A DNA stretch of 42,428 bases from Candidatus Komeilibacteria bacterium (GCA_026396575.1 JAPLWM010000012.1:1-42428); one strand, 5' to 3'. Numbered from the stretch's first letter, positions 7,944 to 16,679 are shown. Translations and numbers: made by a program. Notes: generated from the letters alone by a model not told the origin.

Positions 7944-9362
7944 ATGAACCCCGTTAGCTTCTGGCAAAAATACGCCAAAATTTTTATTTACCTCTTCCTG
8001 GCCGGCTCGGCCGCTTATGCCGGTTTTTTGCTGTACCAATATTATTTAAAACCCTCCTATGATCTGGCCAAAGCGGTACCGCAGAATTTTCAAATCAGCT
8101 TTGAGCTGAAAACCGACCGCTTCAGCTTGCCCGCCCTGCAAGCCAAAAAACTGCTGAATAATCCTTTATTCAAGGATATTTACCAACAAGCGCAAGACGG
8201 CTTAAATACCGAGCTAAACAAGTTGCCCAAAGAATCGCAAAATCTGCTCGCCCAAAGCCGGCATTTTATTTTATTCTGGCAAAATCCCGGCAGCTATGGC
8301 TTGCTGGCGGAGATTCCCAACAATCAACTGGCAAAAAAATTTGCCGCAACCAGTTTTCCCGGCTGGCAAACCTCTATTATTAAAAAACAGATTCTGGTTT
8401 TAGCCAGCAATAAAGATTTGCTTAAAACCATTAATAACCAAAAATTGTCGCCGGCTTTGCCAGCTTATCTTTCTCTAAATATCGCCCCGTGGTTAACCGT
8501 TAGCGCGCAAAACAGCTTTTTCTTAAACGAATCCTACCAAAATCCGCTGCTGGGAAACTTACAAAAAATCCTTAAGCCATTAAGTTTTTCCGCTGTTGGC
8601 AATTACCGGCTGACTCTGGATGCCAACGCTTTTGCCTTAACTTTAAATTTAAGCCCGGAAATCGCCAATCCAGCAACCACTGCTTTGGATCTGGCGCCTT
8701 ATTTAAATTATCTGTTGGAAAACCCGGATCTGGCCATTGGCCTAAATAGTTGGGCCGATCTAAATTCTCAATTGGAAAAAAATGAAAATTTCAAAGCCCT
8801 CTGGCAAAAAATAGATTCCTATCTTTGGCTGGATTGGCAAATTTCATTAAGCGGTTTAATGAAACAGTTTAAATTCCCGGTGCTCTTTGCCCAAAAAGGC
8901 CAAGTTTGGCAGATTTTAACCGTAGCGGACAATAAGGATTTGATAGAAAAACAGCTAAAAAGCTATTTGGCCCAATTTAACCCGCGCGAGGTTGCCAAAA
9001 AACTGCCGGATGGCACCAGAGCCATTGAACTGTTAGCCAATGAAAATACAATTAAGTGGCAGGAAGCGGAAAACAAGAACGGCTGGCAAACATTCAGCGT
9101 TAATCAGCTGGGTTTTGCCTTAAAAAACGGCCTATTAATAGCCGGTAATCAAATAAACCAGCTAAACCTGAATAAATTGGAGGTAAATTGTTCTATTGCC
9201 CAAATTCAGGAAAAGCCCATAAAAACGCCGATTACCGGCTTTTTTACCATAAAACCCACTGGCCTTGCTCTAAAAATGGCTGCCAATCTACAAAATTTCT
9301 CTAAGATTAGCGCATTTTCTTTAAATAACGGCCAAATTCAAATGTGTTTTGGATTAAAATAG
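7944..9362 (+). CDS. Membrane-anchored protein of unknown function
   Basis: 472 residues with one N-terminal transmembrane helix (about residues 11-30, IFIYLFLAGSAAYAGFLLY). The rest is predicted to be extracytoplasmic and is rich in Leu, Asn and Lys, with alternating strand-like and helical stretches (for example FWQNPGSYGLLAEIPN and VFAQKGQVWQILTVADN). The pattern recalls DUF3352-type envelope proteins, but I see no diagnostic motif and do not assign a function. Preceded by an extended -10 box so close that the mRNA is probably leaderless. It diverges from the protease gene, with about 110 bp between the two starts. DnaA boxes follow its stop codon. Confidence 0.8.
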   Translation: MNPVSFWQKYAKIFIYLFLAGSAAYAGFLLYQYYLKPSYDLAKAVPQNFQISFELKTDRFSLPALQAKKLLNNPLFKDIYQQAQDGLNTELNKLPKESQNLLAQSRHFILFWQNPGSYGLLAEIPNNQLAKKFAATSFPGWQTSIIKKQILVLASNKDLLKTINNQKLSPALPAYLSLNIAPWLTVSAQNSFFLNESYQNPLLGNLQKILKPLSFSAVGNYRLTLDANAFALTLNLSPEIANPATTALDLAPYLNYLLENPDLAIGLNSWADLNSQLEKNENFKALWQKIDSYLWLDWQISLSGLMKQFKFPVLFAQKGQVWQILTVADNKDLIEKQLKSYLAQFNPREVAKKLPDGTRAIELLANENTIKWQEAENKNGWQTFSVNQLGFALKNGLLIAGNQINQLNLNKLEVNCSIAQIQEKPIKTPITGFFTIKPTGLALKMAANLQNFSKISAFSLNNGQIQMCFGLK

Positions 9363-9375
9363 TTTGAATCGAGGC

Positions 9376-9426
9376 TGTGGATAAACTGTGTTATCTGTGA
9401 ATAAATTTAGTGTTCAATTATCCACC
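9376..9426. promoter_or_regulatory. Cluster of DnaA boxes
   Basis: TGTGGATAA (9376-9384) and TGTGAATAA (9396-9404) are both perfect reverse complements of the TTWTNCACA consensus. TTATCCACC (9418-9426) is a one-mismatch box on the other strand. Three boxes in 51 bp are followed by an AT-rich stretch (9433-9500). This could be a DnaA-regulated promoter for the RNA at 9512 or part of a replication origin. No dnaA or dnaN is in the window. Confidence 0.5.
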
Positions 9427-9476
9427 GATTGAGCCAAATAAAAACATTTTAAGCTAAGATTAGCCCTAAAATAGGG

Positions 9477-9505
9477 TTGATTTTTTTTATAATATATGCT
9501 ATAAT
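9477..9505 (+). promoter_or_regulatory. Strong promoter of the structured RNA
   Basis: TTGATT (9477-9482), 17-bp spacer, TATAAT (9500-9505), with TG two bases before the -10 (extended). Predicted start near 9512. No open reading frame follows. Confidence 0.85.
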
Positions 9506-9511
9506 GAAGAT

Positions 9512-9882
9512 GTTAAAGAAAAATTATCACTGTTCATTTTATAGAATATGTCCTCTAAAAGAAAAATAGACCCTTTTAGGGGATTTTTCTGCCTTTTACT
9601 AGCCCGTAGTTGGGAACTGGCCGACCAGTTTCCCCCATTTTAGTAAAAAAATAAAAATAAAAATTTAGAAACGGTAAAGCCATAGCAAAATGGTATTTAC
9701 CAACAAGGGCTTGGTAGATGGCAAATGCTCAACAGTCGGACCAGAGCGCACGTAGTAAGTCCAAAAATCTGGACTCTGATCTTCTTCTTTAATTAGAGGA
9801 AGGCCGGTAGATTTCTGGACTCGGGCGCTAGATACCCACATATTAATTTTATTTATTATAGGGGCGCATCTAGCGCCCTTTT
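9512..9882 (+). ncRNA. Structured non-coding RNA, family not recognised
   Basis: About 370 nt with its own strong promoter and an intrinsic terminator, and no credible ORF. Visible helices: CCTCTAAAAG with CTTTTAGGGG (about 9551-9580); TTTTACT with AGTAAAA enclosing a GGGAACTGG/CCAGTTTCCC hairpin (about 9595-9648); GGTAAA-GCCAT with ATGGT-TTTACC (about 9673-9702); a perfect 11-bp closing stem GGGCGCTAGAT (9823-9833) with ATCTAGCGCCC (9868-9878) followed by TTTT. Size would suit RNase P RNA or tmRNA, but I cannot find their signatures (the GAGGAAAGTCCGGGC core, or the 3' tRNA-like end with CCA). The ends are estimated from the promoter and terminator. Confidence 0.6.
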
Positions 9883-9940
9883 CAATTGCTTGAATTTTGG
9901 CCTATTTTAGAGTAAACTTAGTTAAAATAAGGCAAATCTC

Positions 9941-9969
9941 TTGACAATAAGCTTAAAGGTCTTTATACT
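9941..9969 (+). promoter_or_regulatory. Promoter of the DksA-like/lspA pair
   Basis: TTGACA (9941-9946), 17-bp spacer, TATACT (9964-9969); start expected near 9976, leaving a leader of about 37 nt without an obvious Shine-Dalgarno. Confidence 0.85.
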
Positions 9970-10012
9970 AAGCCTTGTCTAAAATTTACCATTCACCATT
10001 AAACCAACCAAA

Positions 10013-10396
10013 ATGACCACTCAAACTCTGACTAATGAATTTTTAGAAAAAATAAAGGCCAAGCTGGAAGAGCGGAAAACGGCGGTTGAAGAACAGCTGG
10101 AGTCGTTTGCCAAGTCCGATCCGCACCAGCAAGGCAACTATAATTCCGAATTCCCCCAATTCGGCGATAAAGAGGATGAAAACGCTTCCGAAGTGGCTGT
10201 TTTTGAAAGCAACCTTTCTTTAGAAGAAACTTTGGAACAATCCCTGGAAATGATCAACCGTTCGCTGAAAAAAATCGCGGACGGCAATTATGGCAAATGC
10301 GAAAAATGCGGACAGGTAATTGAACCGGAGAGATTGGAAATTATGCCCACGGCCACCAAATGCGCGCCGGGTGCTTGCAAAATGAATCATGCTTAA
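10013..10396 (+). CDS. DksA/TraR-family zinc-finger protein
   Basis: 127 residues: an N-terminal coiled-coil-like helical region (about 8-90, with acidic GDKEDENASE at 51-60) and a C-terminal zinc finger. Family members bind the RNA polymerase secondary channel and modulate initiation. The finger has C96-x2-C99 and then C117-x4-C122 (CAPGAC), where the usual second pair is C-x2-C, so the knuckle is slightly altered. The last bases overlap the lspA start by 8 bp, giving tight translational coupling. Its own consensus promoter lies 44 bp upstream. Confidence 0.85.
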   Translation: MTTQTLTNEFLEKIKAKLEERKTAVEEQLESFAKSDPHQQGNYNSEFPQFGDKEDENASEVAVFESNLSLEETLEQSLEMINRSLKKIADGNYGKCEKCGQVIEPERLEIMPTATKCAPGACKMNHA

Positions 10397-10856
10397 AAAA
10401 ATCATCATCTGTTCAAGCCTGCTTCTTCCAATGTTTATTGTTGACCGGCTGACTAAATATTTAGCAATCGTAAAACTCCCTGGCGAGGGAGTTTTTGTTT
10501 CTACTTTTTTGAATTTAAAATTATTTCTTAATCCGCATTTGGCTTTAAGCTTGCCGCTAAGCAATGCTTTGGTGATTGTTCTATCGCTGATAATTTTAAC
10601 TCTGCTGATTTATTTTTTATTGAAAAAAGGTTTTGGCAACAGCACGCCGACTCTTTTAATGCTGGGCCTGATTATTATCGGCGCCGGCAGCAATCTGCTG
10701 GACCGCTTGCGTTTTGGCGGAGTAATTGATTTTATTAATTTTTCCTACTTTCCCGCTTTTAATTTAAGCGATGCATATATTTCTTTAGGCGCCATCTTGC
10801 TTTTGATAATGCTTAACAAGCGCCCTTGCCAAAATTTCCAAAATAACTTAAAGTAA
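10389..10856 (+). CDS. lspA: Lipoprotein signal peptidase (signal peptidase II)
   Basis: 155 residues, four predicted transmembrane helices. It cleaves prolipoprotein signal peptides in the membrane and is an aspartic protease. Conserved blocks: NPHLALSL (residues 48-55, equivalent to NxGxAF), GAGSNLLDRLRFGGVIDFINF (98-118, catalytic D114) and FNLSDAYI (124-131, catalytic D128). Overlaps the DksA-like gene by 8 bp, a frequent arrangement in bacteria where traR/dksA and lspA are neighbours. The C-terminus is short and basic. Confidence 0.95.
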   Translation: MLKKIIICSSLLLPMFIVDRLTKYLAIVKLPGEGVFVSTFLNLKLFLNPHLALSLPLSNALVIVLSLIILTLLIYFLLKKGFGNSTPTLLMLGLIIIGAGSNLLDRLRFGGVIDFINFSYFPAFNLSDAYISLGAILLLIMLNKRPCQNFQNNLK

Positions 10857-10863
10857 TTGTAAT

Positions 10864-10934
10864 AAAACAGGGTCATCCTCCTCCGCTCCTCGCTTTACGC
10901 TCGGAGCTATGGAGGATTAAATCCTGTTTTTTTT
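10864..10934 (+). terminator. Terminator of lspA carrying an inserted palindrome
   Basis: AAAACAGG (10864-10871) pairs with CCTGTTTT (10923-10930) and is followed by T. The loop is occupied by a second palindrome, ATCCTCC...GGAGGAT (10875-10917), whose inner part (CGCTC...GAGCTA) resembles the REP-like family at 24125 and 31142. It looks like a repeat inserted into a terminator loop. Confidence 0.75.
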
Positions 10935-10952
10935 ATTATTAATAATAATCCT

Positions 10953-12479
10953 ATGTCCGCTAAAGTATTCTCCGCCTCCAACATCGGCCTAACCAGCCAC
11001 TTAATTGAAGTGGAGGCCGACATCTCCTCTTCCACTACCGCTTTTTTTATCGTCGGTTTGCCCGATGCGGCGGTAACCGAAGCCAAAGAACGGGTAAGGT
11101 CGGCCATTAAAAACTGCGATCTGCCGTTCCCCCGGACCAAAGTAACGGTCAATTTGGCGCCAGCCGATTTAAAAAAAGTCGGGCCCAGTTTTGATCTGCC
11201 GATTGCCGTGGCCATACTGGCCGCCAAAAAATTAATCAAGCTGGAAAACAAAGACCAACAATCATTGTTTATCGGCGAACTTTCTTTGGACGGTTCGCTT
11301 AGGCCCGTGGCGGGCGTATTGCCGATTGCCTCAAGCTTGGAAAAATTAAAAATCAAACGTTTGTACTTGCCGGCGGCCAATGCCCAGGAAGCCGGGCTGA
11401 TTGAGGGTTTGGAAATTTTCCCGGTTAAACATTTGCGCCAATTGATTGACCATCTTAAAGGGGAACAGTTGATTGCCCGTTTTAAAAAATCTCCGCTTAA
11501 AATTACCGGCCAGGAAAACAAAACGATTATTGATTTAAACCACATTAAAGGCCAGGAACAGGTTAAGCGCGCTTTGATAATTGCCGCGGCCGGCTACCAC
11601 AATATGCTAATGATCGGCCCGCCAGGCAGCGGCAAAACTTTATTGGCCAAAGCCTTGCGCGATTTATTGCCGCCGCTTTCTTTTGCCGAAAGCTTGGAAG
11701 TTACCAAAATTTACAGCTTGGCCGGCCTGTTGCCGCCCGCGCAGCCGCTGATTATTGCCCGGCCGTTCCGTTCGCCGCACCACACTTCCTCCGGCATTGC
11801 CTTGGTTGGCGGCGGCAGTTTTCCCAAGCCCGGCGAAATCACTCTGGCACACCGCGGCATTTTGTTTTTGGATGAATTGCCGGAATTTCCCCGCGCGGTT
11901 TTGGAAAATTTAAGGCAGCCGCTGGAAGACGGCTTAATTACCGTTTCCCGCGCTTCAACTACGGTGCAATTTCCGGCCCGCTTTACTTTGATTGCCACGG
12001 CCAATCCCTGCCCTTGCGGTTATGCCACCGATTTGGAAAAACCCTGCCGCTGTTCGCCGATGCAAATCCAAAAATACCAGAAAAAAATTTCCGGGCCTTT
12101 GCTGGACAGGATTGATTTGCAGGTGGCCGTGCCTCGCTTAAATATGCGGGAATTGACGGACAAAAAAATAACAACAACCACCAAAAATTTTTCCGAACAG
12201 ATTAAAATCGCTCAAGAAAAACAAGCCGAGCGTTTTAAAAACTTGCCCTGGCTGTACAATTCGGAAATCGACCATAAAAAAATTGAAGAATTCTGCCGGC
12301 TGGATATGGAAAGCGAGCAATTGTTAAAAACCGCCATTGTTAAATTCCAGCTTTCGGCCCGCAGCTACCATAAAATCTTAAAAATCTCCCGCACCATTGC
12401 CGATTTGGAACAAAGTGAAGCTATAAAACTGCAACATGTGGCCGAGGCCTTGCAGTACCGGCAAAATATCTTACAATAA
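10953..12479 (+). CDS. comM: ComM/YifB-family AAA+ ATPase
   Basis: 508 residues with the family architecture: N-terminal Lon-like/ChlI domain (about 1-165, SFDLPIAVAILAA), AAA+ Mg-chelatase-like core with Walker A GPPGSGKT (222-229) and Walker B ILFLDELPEF, the ATANPCPCGY sensor region and C-terminal helical domain (RSYHKILKISRTIADLE). In transformable bacteria ComM is a branch-migration helicase that helps incoming DNA recombine. Many CPR genomes keep competence genes, so a role in DNA uptake is plausible but inferred. It stands alone between the lspA terminator and the next promoter. Confidence 0.93.
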   Translation: MSAKVFSASNIGLTSHLIEVEADISSSTTAFFIVGLPDAAVTEAKERVRSAIKNCDLPFPRTKVTVNLAPADLKKVGPSFDLPIAVAILAAKKLIKLENKDQQSLFIGELSLDGSLRPVAGVLPIASSLEKLKIKRLYLPAANAQEAGLIEGLEIFPVKHLRQLIDHLKGEQLIARFKKSPLKITGQENKTIIDLNHIKGQEQVKRALIIAAAGYHNMLMIGPPGSGKTLLAKALRDLLPPLSFAESLEVTKIYSLAGLLPPAQPLIIARPFRSPHHTSSGIALVGGGSFPKPGEITLAHRGILFLDELPEFPRAVLENLRQPLEDGLITVSRASTTVQFPARFTLIATANPCPCGYATDLEKPCRCSPMQIQKYQKKISGPLLDRIDLQVAVPRLNMRELTDKKITTTTKNFSEQIKIAQEKQAERFKNLPWLYNSEIDHKKIEEFCRLDMESEQLLKTAIVKFQLSARSYHKILKISRTIADLEQSEAIKLQHVAEALQYRQNILQ

Positions 12480-12495
12480 AGATAGCCGCTAAAAC

Positions 12496-12524
12496 TTGAC
12501 AAAAAATCAAAAATGTTATATACT
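12496..12524 (+). promoter_or_regulatory. Promoter with very short leader
   Basis: TTGACA (12496-12501), 17-bp spacer, TATACT (12519-12524). The ATG at 12536 begins 11 bp after the -10 box, so the leader is at most about 5 nt and the mRNA is effectively leaderless. Confidence 0.8.
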
Positions 12525-12535
12525 TAGGTTATAAT

Positions 12536-13981
12536 ATGACTAAAAAGCTGATTATTGCCCTAATATTACTGCTTTTAACCGGACTAAACCCGGCTTTTTC
12601 CGTTTTGGTAAAAGCCCAAGACAATAACGATATTTTAAGAATTACCGCTTTAAGAATTTCCCCTTCCGATAAATCGGCAGTTATCTACTGGAATACCAAC
12701 TACCCCGCCAGCGGCCATTTTCAGTTCGGCTTAACCAACGGCTTTGATAATTGGATGGATGACAATACCGTTAATACTTACCATGAAACCACGATGAACG
12801 GGCTGGTGCCGGAAAAAACCTATTACTTAAAATTACAGGTTAAAACCATTGACAATCAAACCGTTGCCAGCGACACTTACAGCTTTGTTACTTTAAAAGA
12901 AGACGATAAAACTCAACCGGCCGTGACCGATGTGCACGTTAGTTTTGTAACCGGGCAAACCGCCACTTTTGTTTGGAACACCGACAAGCTGGCCGATTCC
13001 TGCGTCCATTATGATACCGCCCCCGCCGGCTTTAAAAAAAGTTCCTGCAGCGGCACCATGGTTAACATCCACGATTTAACCGTTAATAATTTAAAAAGAA
13101 ACACCCTGTATTTTTACCATGTTTCTTCCAAGGATAAATTCGGCAATTTGCAATATTCGGTTAATTACAGTTTTCAAACCAATAACGAGCTGGATAACAA
13201 CGCGCCGGATTTGATTATTTACGAAATCAATCCTTTTAACCGCCAGGGCGCCAATAATCTGGACCAGGCCACCATTAGCTTATCAACCAACCGCCCGGTG
13301 CAAGGCACAATCAGGTACGGCACCAAAACCGGACAATACGGCAAAGCTCTGGAATTACCCTGGCCCAGAGATACCCAGGTTAAAATTGAACTGGCCGATC
13401 TTTTGGTCAACCAAACCTATTATTACCGCTTAAGCTTGAAAGATATTTTAGGCAAAACTTTGGACACGCCGGAATTTACTTTCGCCACTCTGCCGGCCAA
13501 CGTTTTAACAGACTTGCCCGAAACCAAACTTAACGACTCCGGCTTAAACAAGGATTCGGATCATGACGGCTTAACCGATTTAGAGGAAAAGATTTACGGC
13601 ACCGATCCCTCCAACCCCGATACCGATGGCGACGGTTATTTGGACGGCACCGAAGTGCACTCTGGTTTTAATCCGCTGGGACCCGGGCATTTAGCCGCAG
13701 CCGTAAAAATCTTTGCCTACAACAAACCGCGCTTAAAAAGCTTAGCCGCGGAACAGCAACTGGCCCAGGAATTAAGGCAAAAATTGGAGCAATATTTTAA
13801 AACCGCTATTCCCAAAAGCAACCAGCATTGGTTTAAATTGGTTAACGCCTATATTTACGGCGGCTATCCCGTTGAAGCCGTGGCTCAAGCCGTTAAATGG
13901 AGCGGCAAAACCGTTCATCCTTCTATTCCTTGGAGTGCTTGGCAAAACAGTAACGATTACAAAAATTATATTGATAAATAA
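12536..13981 (+). CDS. Secreted FN3-like protein with calcium-binding repeats
   Basis: 481 residues. A signal peptide (residues 1-27) is followed by three fibronectin-III-like beta domains (about 30-125, 128-220 and 225-325; each with the Y-W-N-T / TYYLKL or TLYFYHV strand pattern). A thrombospondin-type-3 calcium region follows (about 335-385: DSDHDGLTDLEEKIYGTD, DTDGDGYLDGTE), then a helical C-terminal domain of about 95 residues. These are extracellular modules used for adhesion or surface display; the helical end is unrecognised. The near-leaderless promoter and a terminator on each side make it a single-gene unit. Confidence 0.85.
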   Translation: MTKKLIIALILLLLTGLNPAFSVLVKAQDNNDILRITALRISPSDKSAVIYWNTNYPASGHFQFGLTNGFDNWMDDNTVNTYHETTMNGLVPEKTYYLKLQVKTIDNQTVASDTYSFVTLKEDDKTQPAVTDVHVSFVTGQTATFVWNTDKLADSCVHYDTAPAGFKKSSCSGTMVNIHDLTVNNLKRNTLYFYHVSSKDKFGNLQYSVNYSFQTNNELDNNAPDLIIYEINPFNRQGANNLDQATISLSTNRPVQGTIRYGTKTGQYGKALELPWPRDTQVKIELADLLVNQTYYYRLSLKDILGKTLDTPEFTFATLPANVLTDLPETKLNDSGLNKDSDHDGLTDLEEKIYGTDPSNPDTDGDGYLDGTEVHSGFNPLGPGHLAAAVKIFAYNKPRLKSLAAEQQLAQELRQKLEQYFKTAIPKSNQHWFKLVNAYIYGGYPVEAVAQAVKWSGKTVHPSIPWSAWQNSNDYKNYIDK

Positions 13982-14065
13982 AAAAAGGCCGCGTTGACCC
14001 CCTTTTTCTCTCCCCCTTATTAAGGGGGAGGTAGGTGGGGGTAGGGGTCAGCGCGGCCTTTTTTT
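13981..14065. terminator. Bidirectional terminator with nested repeat element
   Basis: The long stem GGCCGCGTTGACCCC (13987-14001) with GGGGTCAGCGCGGCC (14044-14058) is flanked by A- and T-runs and serves both convergent genes. Its loop holds a second hairpin (CTCCCCCTTATTAAGGGGGAG). The loop content from GACC to GGTC is similar to the inverted copy in 19262-19322. Confidence 0.88.
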
Positions 14066-14348
14066 AATTTACCGCTTTCAAAGCATCTTTGAGCGCCTTG
14101 CCCGCCTTAAATTTGGGCACCGTTACTTCGGGAATCTGGATCTTTTCGGTGGGATGCTGCGGATTAACGCCCATCCTGGAGGTCCGTTTACGGGCGGAAA
14201 AAGTGCCAAAGCCGGTTAAAGTTACTTCCTCGCCCCTTTTTAAAGCGGCCATGGTAACTTCTTCAAAGGCCTCCAATGCTTCTTCGGCCTGCTTTTTGTT
14301 AAGTCCGGTTTTTTCGGCGATTTGTTCGGCCAAAATTACTTTATTCAT
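14064..14348 (-). CDS. hup: HU-family DNA-binding protein
   Basis: 94 residues, a full-length HU/IHF fold: N-terminal helices (MNKVILAEQIAEKTGLNKKQ), the GEEVTLTGFGTFSARKR strand signature (residues 40-56) and a basic beta-arm ending in KFKAGKALKDAL. It binds and bends DNA as a dimer and compacts the nucleoid. It is separated from ymdB by 4 bp and lies at the 3' end of the rny-ymdB-hup run, ending in the shared bidirectional terminator. Confidence 0.96.
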   Translation of the reverse strand: MNKVILAEQIAEKTGLNKKQAEEALEAFEEVTMAALKRGEEVTLTGFGTFSARKRTSRMGVNPQHPTEKIQIPEVTVPKFKAGKALKDALKAVN

Positions 14349-14352
14349 ATAT

Positions 14353-15147
14353 TTAAACGGTTATGATGCGGGAGATTTTTTCTATTTTTTCCGCCAGATT
14401 GGTGGAATTGTTTATTTCCAGATAAATGCCGTTAATTTCCACCTCGCCTGCTTCCAGCAGTTTAAAAACGATCGGCCCGTCGGTTAAAAACTTTTCAATA
14501 ATCAATTCTTTTTTAACCCCTAAAACGGAATCAATCGGGCCCACCATGCCCACATCGGTTACATAAGCCGTGCCTTGAGGCAGAATTTTGTAATCGGCAG
14601 TTGGCACATGGGTATGGGTGCCCAAGATGGCGCTTAAGCGGCCATCGGTATGCCAGCCCAGGGCGATTTTTTCGGAAGTGGCTTCGGCATGGAAATCCAC
14701 TATAACCATGGGTGGCTGGTCAGAATAATTATCAAGCAGCTGGTCCAGTTCGCTGAAAGGATTGGTTAAATCCTTCTCATCGATAAAAACCCTGCCTAAT
14801 AAGTTTACCACAATCAATGTTTTAGAGCCAATTTGCAATTTGGCAAAACCTTGGCCTAAAGGCGTTCGGGGATCGTTTAAGGGCGTAATTAAAGTTGCGC
14901 CGCTGGCCGAGATGGCCGCGGCCACGTCTTCCTTTTTCCAAACATGGTTGCCGGAAGTAAAACAGGTAAAGCCCAAATCTTTAAGTTCGGTTAAAGTTTT
15001 AGCGGTAACGCCTTTGCCATGAGCCAAATTTTCCACATTGGCAATTAAAACATCGGGCTGATACTTTTTTTTCAGCTCGGGCAGAATTTTTTTAATGGCC
15101 TCACGGCCGATTTTTCCGACAATATCGCCGAAAAACAATATTTTCAT
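14353..15147 (-). CDS. ymdB: YmdB-family metallophosphoesterase
   Basis: 264 residues, the TIGR00282 calcineurin-like family. Metal-binding blocks: FFGDIVGKIGREA at the N-terminus, ANVENLAHGKG, TSGNHVWKKEDV, IVDFHAEATSEKIA and GTHTHVPTAD. In Firmicutes the homologue is a 2',3'-cyclic phosphodiesterase encoded next to rny, and the same pairing appears here (5-bp gap). It is likely cytoplasmic and linked to RNA or cyclic-nucleotide turnover. Length is normal. Confidence 0.94.
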   Translation of the reverse strand: MKILFFGDIVGKIGREAIKKILPELKKKYQPDVLIANVENLAHGKGVTAKTLTELKDLGFTCFTSGNHVWKKEDVAAAISASGATLITPLNDPRTPLGQGFAKLQIGSKTLIVVNLLGRVFIDEKDLTNPFSELDQLLDNYSDQPPMVIVDFHAEATSEKIALGWHTDGRLSAILGTHTHVPTADYKILPQGTAYVTDVGMVGPIDSVLGVKKELIIEKFLTDGPIVFKLLEAGEVEINGIYLEINNSTNLAEKIEKISRIITV

Positions 15148-15152
15148 ACAAT

Positions 15153-16679
15153 TTATCTGGCGTATTCCACGATTCTTTTTTCCCTGATTACCGTAACCTT
15201 GATTTCGCCGGGGTATTTAAGGTCTTCTTCAATTCGGTTGGCCACGTCGCGGGCCAATTTTACGGCCGCCCAATCGTCGATGTTTTCCGGCTGGACGAAA
15301 ATCCTAATTTCGCGGCCGGCCTGAATGGCATAGGTTTTTTCCACGCCGGGAAAAGAATTAGCAACCGCTTCCAGTTCGGTTAAGCGCTGGAGATAATTTT
15401 CGTAAGTGTCTTTGCGGGCGCCTATCCGGGCGCCGGAAATGGCGTCGGCCACTTTAACAATCAAACAAGGCAAAGTTTTTGGCGCATCTTCGTGATGGCC
15501 CAAGGCGCAGTAAGCCACTTCTTCTGGCATGCCGAATTTCTTTAAAATATCATAGCCGATTTCCGGATGGCTGCCCTGGATTTCGTGGTCCACCGCTTTG
15601 CCGATATCATGGAACAAAGCGCCTTTTTTGGTTACGGCCACATCCGCTTTTAATTCTTCGGCCAGCATGCCGGCCAAATGAGTTACTTCCAAAGCATGGA
15701 CCAGCTGGTTTTGGCCATAGCTGGTGCGGTATTTTAAGCGGCCTAAAATTTGAACCAACTTAGGATCAATGCCGGCCAAACCGGTTTCCCTAACCGCCGT
15801 TTCACCGGCTTTTTTTATATCCAAAGCCAGTTCTTTTTTGGCCTGTTCCACCGCTTCTTCAATCCTACCCGGGTGGATCCGGCCGTCGGCAATAAGCTTA
15901 TCCAAAGCGATCTTGGCCAAATGCCTTCTAATGGGCGAAAAACCGCTGACCACGATGGTTTCCGGGGTCTCGTCAACCACGATTTCCACGCCGGTAAGCT
16001 GTTCCAAAGTTTTAATGTTCCGGCCTTCGCGGCCGATAATCCGGCCCTTCATTTCGTCATTGGGCAGGTTAACCACCGTGGTGGTGGTTTCGGCGGCATG
16101 CGAAGAAGCGCAGCGCTCAATCACCGAGGTGAGCAGATCGCGGGAACGCTGTTCCAGCTCTTCCGAGGATTCTTCCTGCAGTTTTCTAACCCGTACCACC
16201 AATTCGTCCTTCATTTTATCCTCGGTATTTTTTAATAAAACGGTTTTGGCCTCTTCGCGGGTAAGCTGGGCGATGGCTTCCAATTTTTTAAACTGGTCTT
16301 CCTTGATTTTTTGGATTTCTTCTTTTAATTTCTCCACTTTTTCCGCCTTTTGGTAGAGTTCCTGCTGTTTGGATTCCAAATCCAACAGCTTTTGATCAAA
16401 GGCGGCTTCGCGCTTTTCCATTCTTTCCTGCAAATGCTTAACTTCCTGGCGCCGCTCTTCGGCTTCTTTTTTGGATTCATCGATAACCTTGATGGCCTTA
16501 TCCTTGGCTTCCAGTAAAATTTCGGACTGCTTTTCCTTAGCCCGCTTTAACATTTCTTCGGCTTTGCTTTCGGCCGAATTAACTTCCCGGGCGGCGAATA
16601 ATTTACGGAAATAATAGCCGACAAAGCCGCCAATGGCCAGGCCGGCAATTAAGATAATAACTAAAACGATACCTTCCAT
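15153..16679 (-). CDS. rny: Ribonuclease Y
   Basis: 508 residues. Membrane-anchored endoribonuclease that starts mRNA decay. Order: N-terminal transmembrane helix (about 1-22), long charged coiled coil (about 25-190), KH domain (GRIIGREGRNIKTLEQLTG), HD domain with LFHDIGKAVDHE and GHHEDAP, and the C-terminal REKRIVEYAR end. The frame is open eight codons further upstream to a TTG at 16703, but the ATG at 16679 gives the usual hydrophobic start and is preferred. Operon with ymdB and hup. With PNPase, this gives the cell a Gram-positive-style RNA decay pair. Confidence 0.96.
   Translation of the reverse strand: MEGIVLVIILIAGLAIGGFVGYYFRKLFAAREVNSAESKAEEMLKRAKEKQSEILLEAKDKAIKVIDESKKEAEERRQEVKHLQERMEKREAAFDQKLLDLESKQQELYQKAEKVEKLKEEIQKIKEDQFKKLEAIAQLTREEAKTVLLKNTEDKMKDELVVRVRKLQEESSEELEQRSRDLLTSVIERCASSHAAETTTTVVNLPNDEMKGRIIGREGRNIKTLEQLTGVEIVVDETPETIVVSGFSPIRRHLAKIALDKLIADGRIHPGRIEEAVEQAKKELALDIKKAGETAVRETGLAGIDPKLVQILGRLKYRTSYGQNQLVHALEVTHLAGMLAEELKADVAVTKKGALFHDIGKAVDHEIQGSHPEIGYDILKKFGMPEEVAYCALGHHEDAPKTLPCLIVKVADAISGARIGARKDTYENYLQRLTELEAVANSFPGVEKTYAIQAGREIRIFVQPENIDDWAAVKLARDVANRIEEDLKYPGEIKVTVIREKRIVEYAR

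Noticed and set aside
9512..9882. RNase P RNA or tmRNA
   Set aside because: The size and signals would fit, and AGAGGAAGGCCGG at about 9796-9808 loosely resembles the RNase P core, but it is near the 3' end and the other conserved regions and any tRNA-like 3' domain are missing.
15479..16356. Several plus-strand frames across rny
   Set aside because: Complement-strand shadows of the conserved RNase Y coding sequence, with no ribosome sites or motifs.
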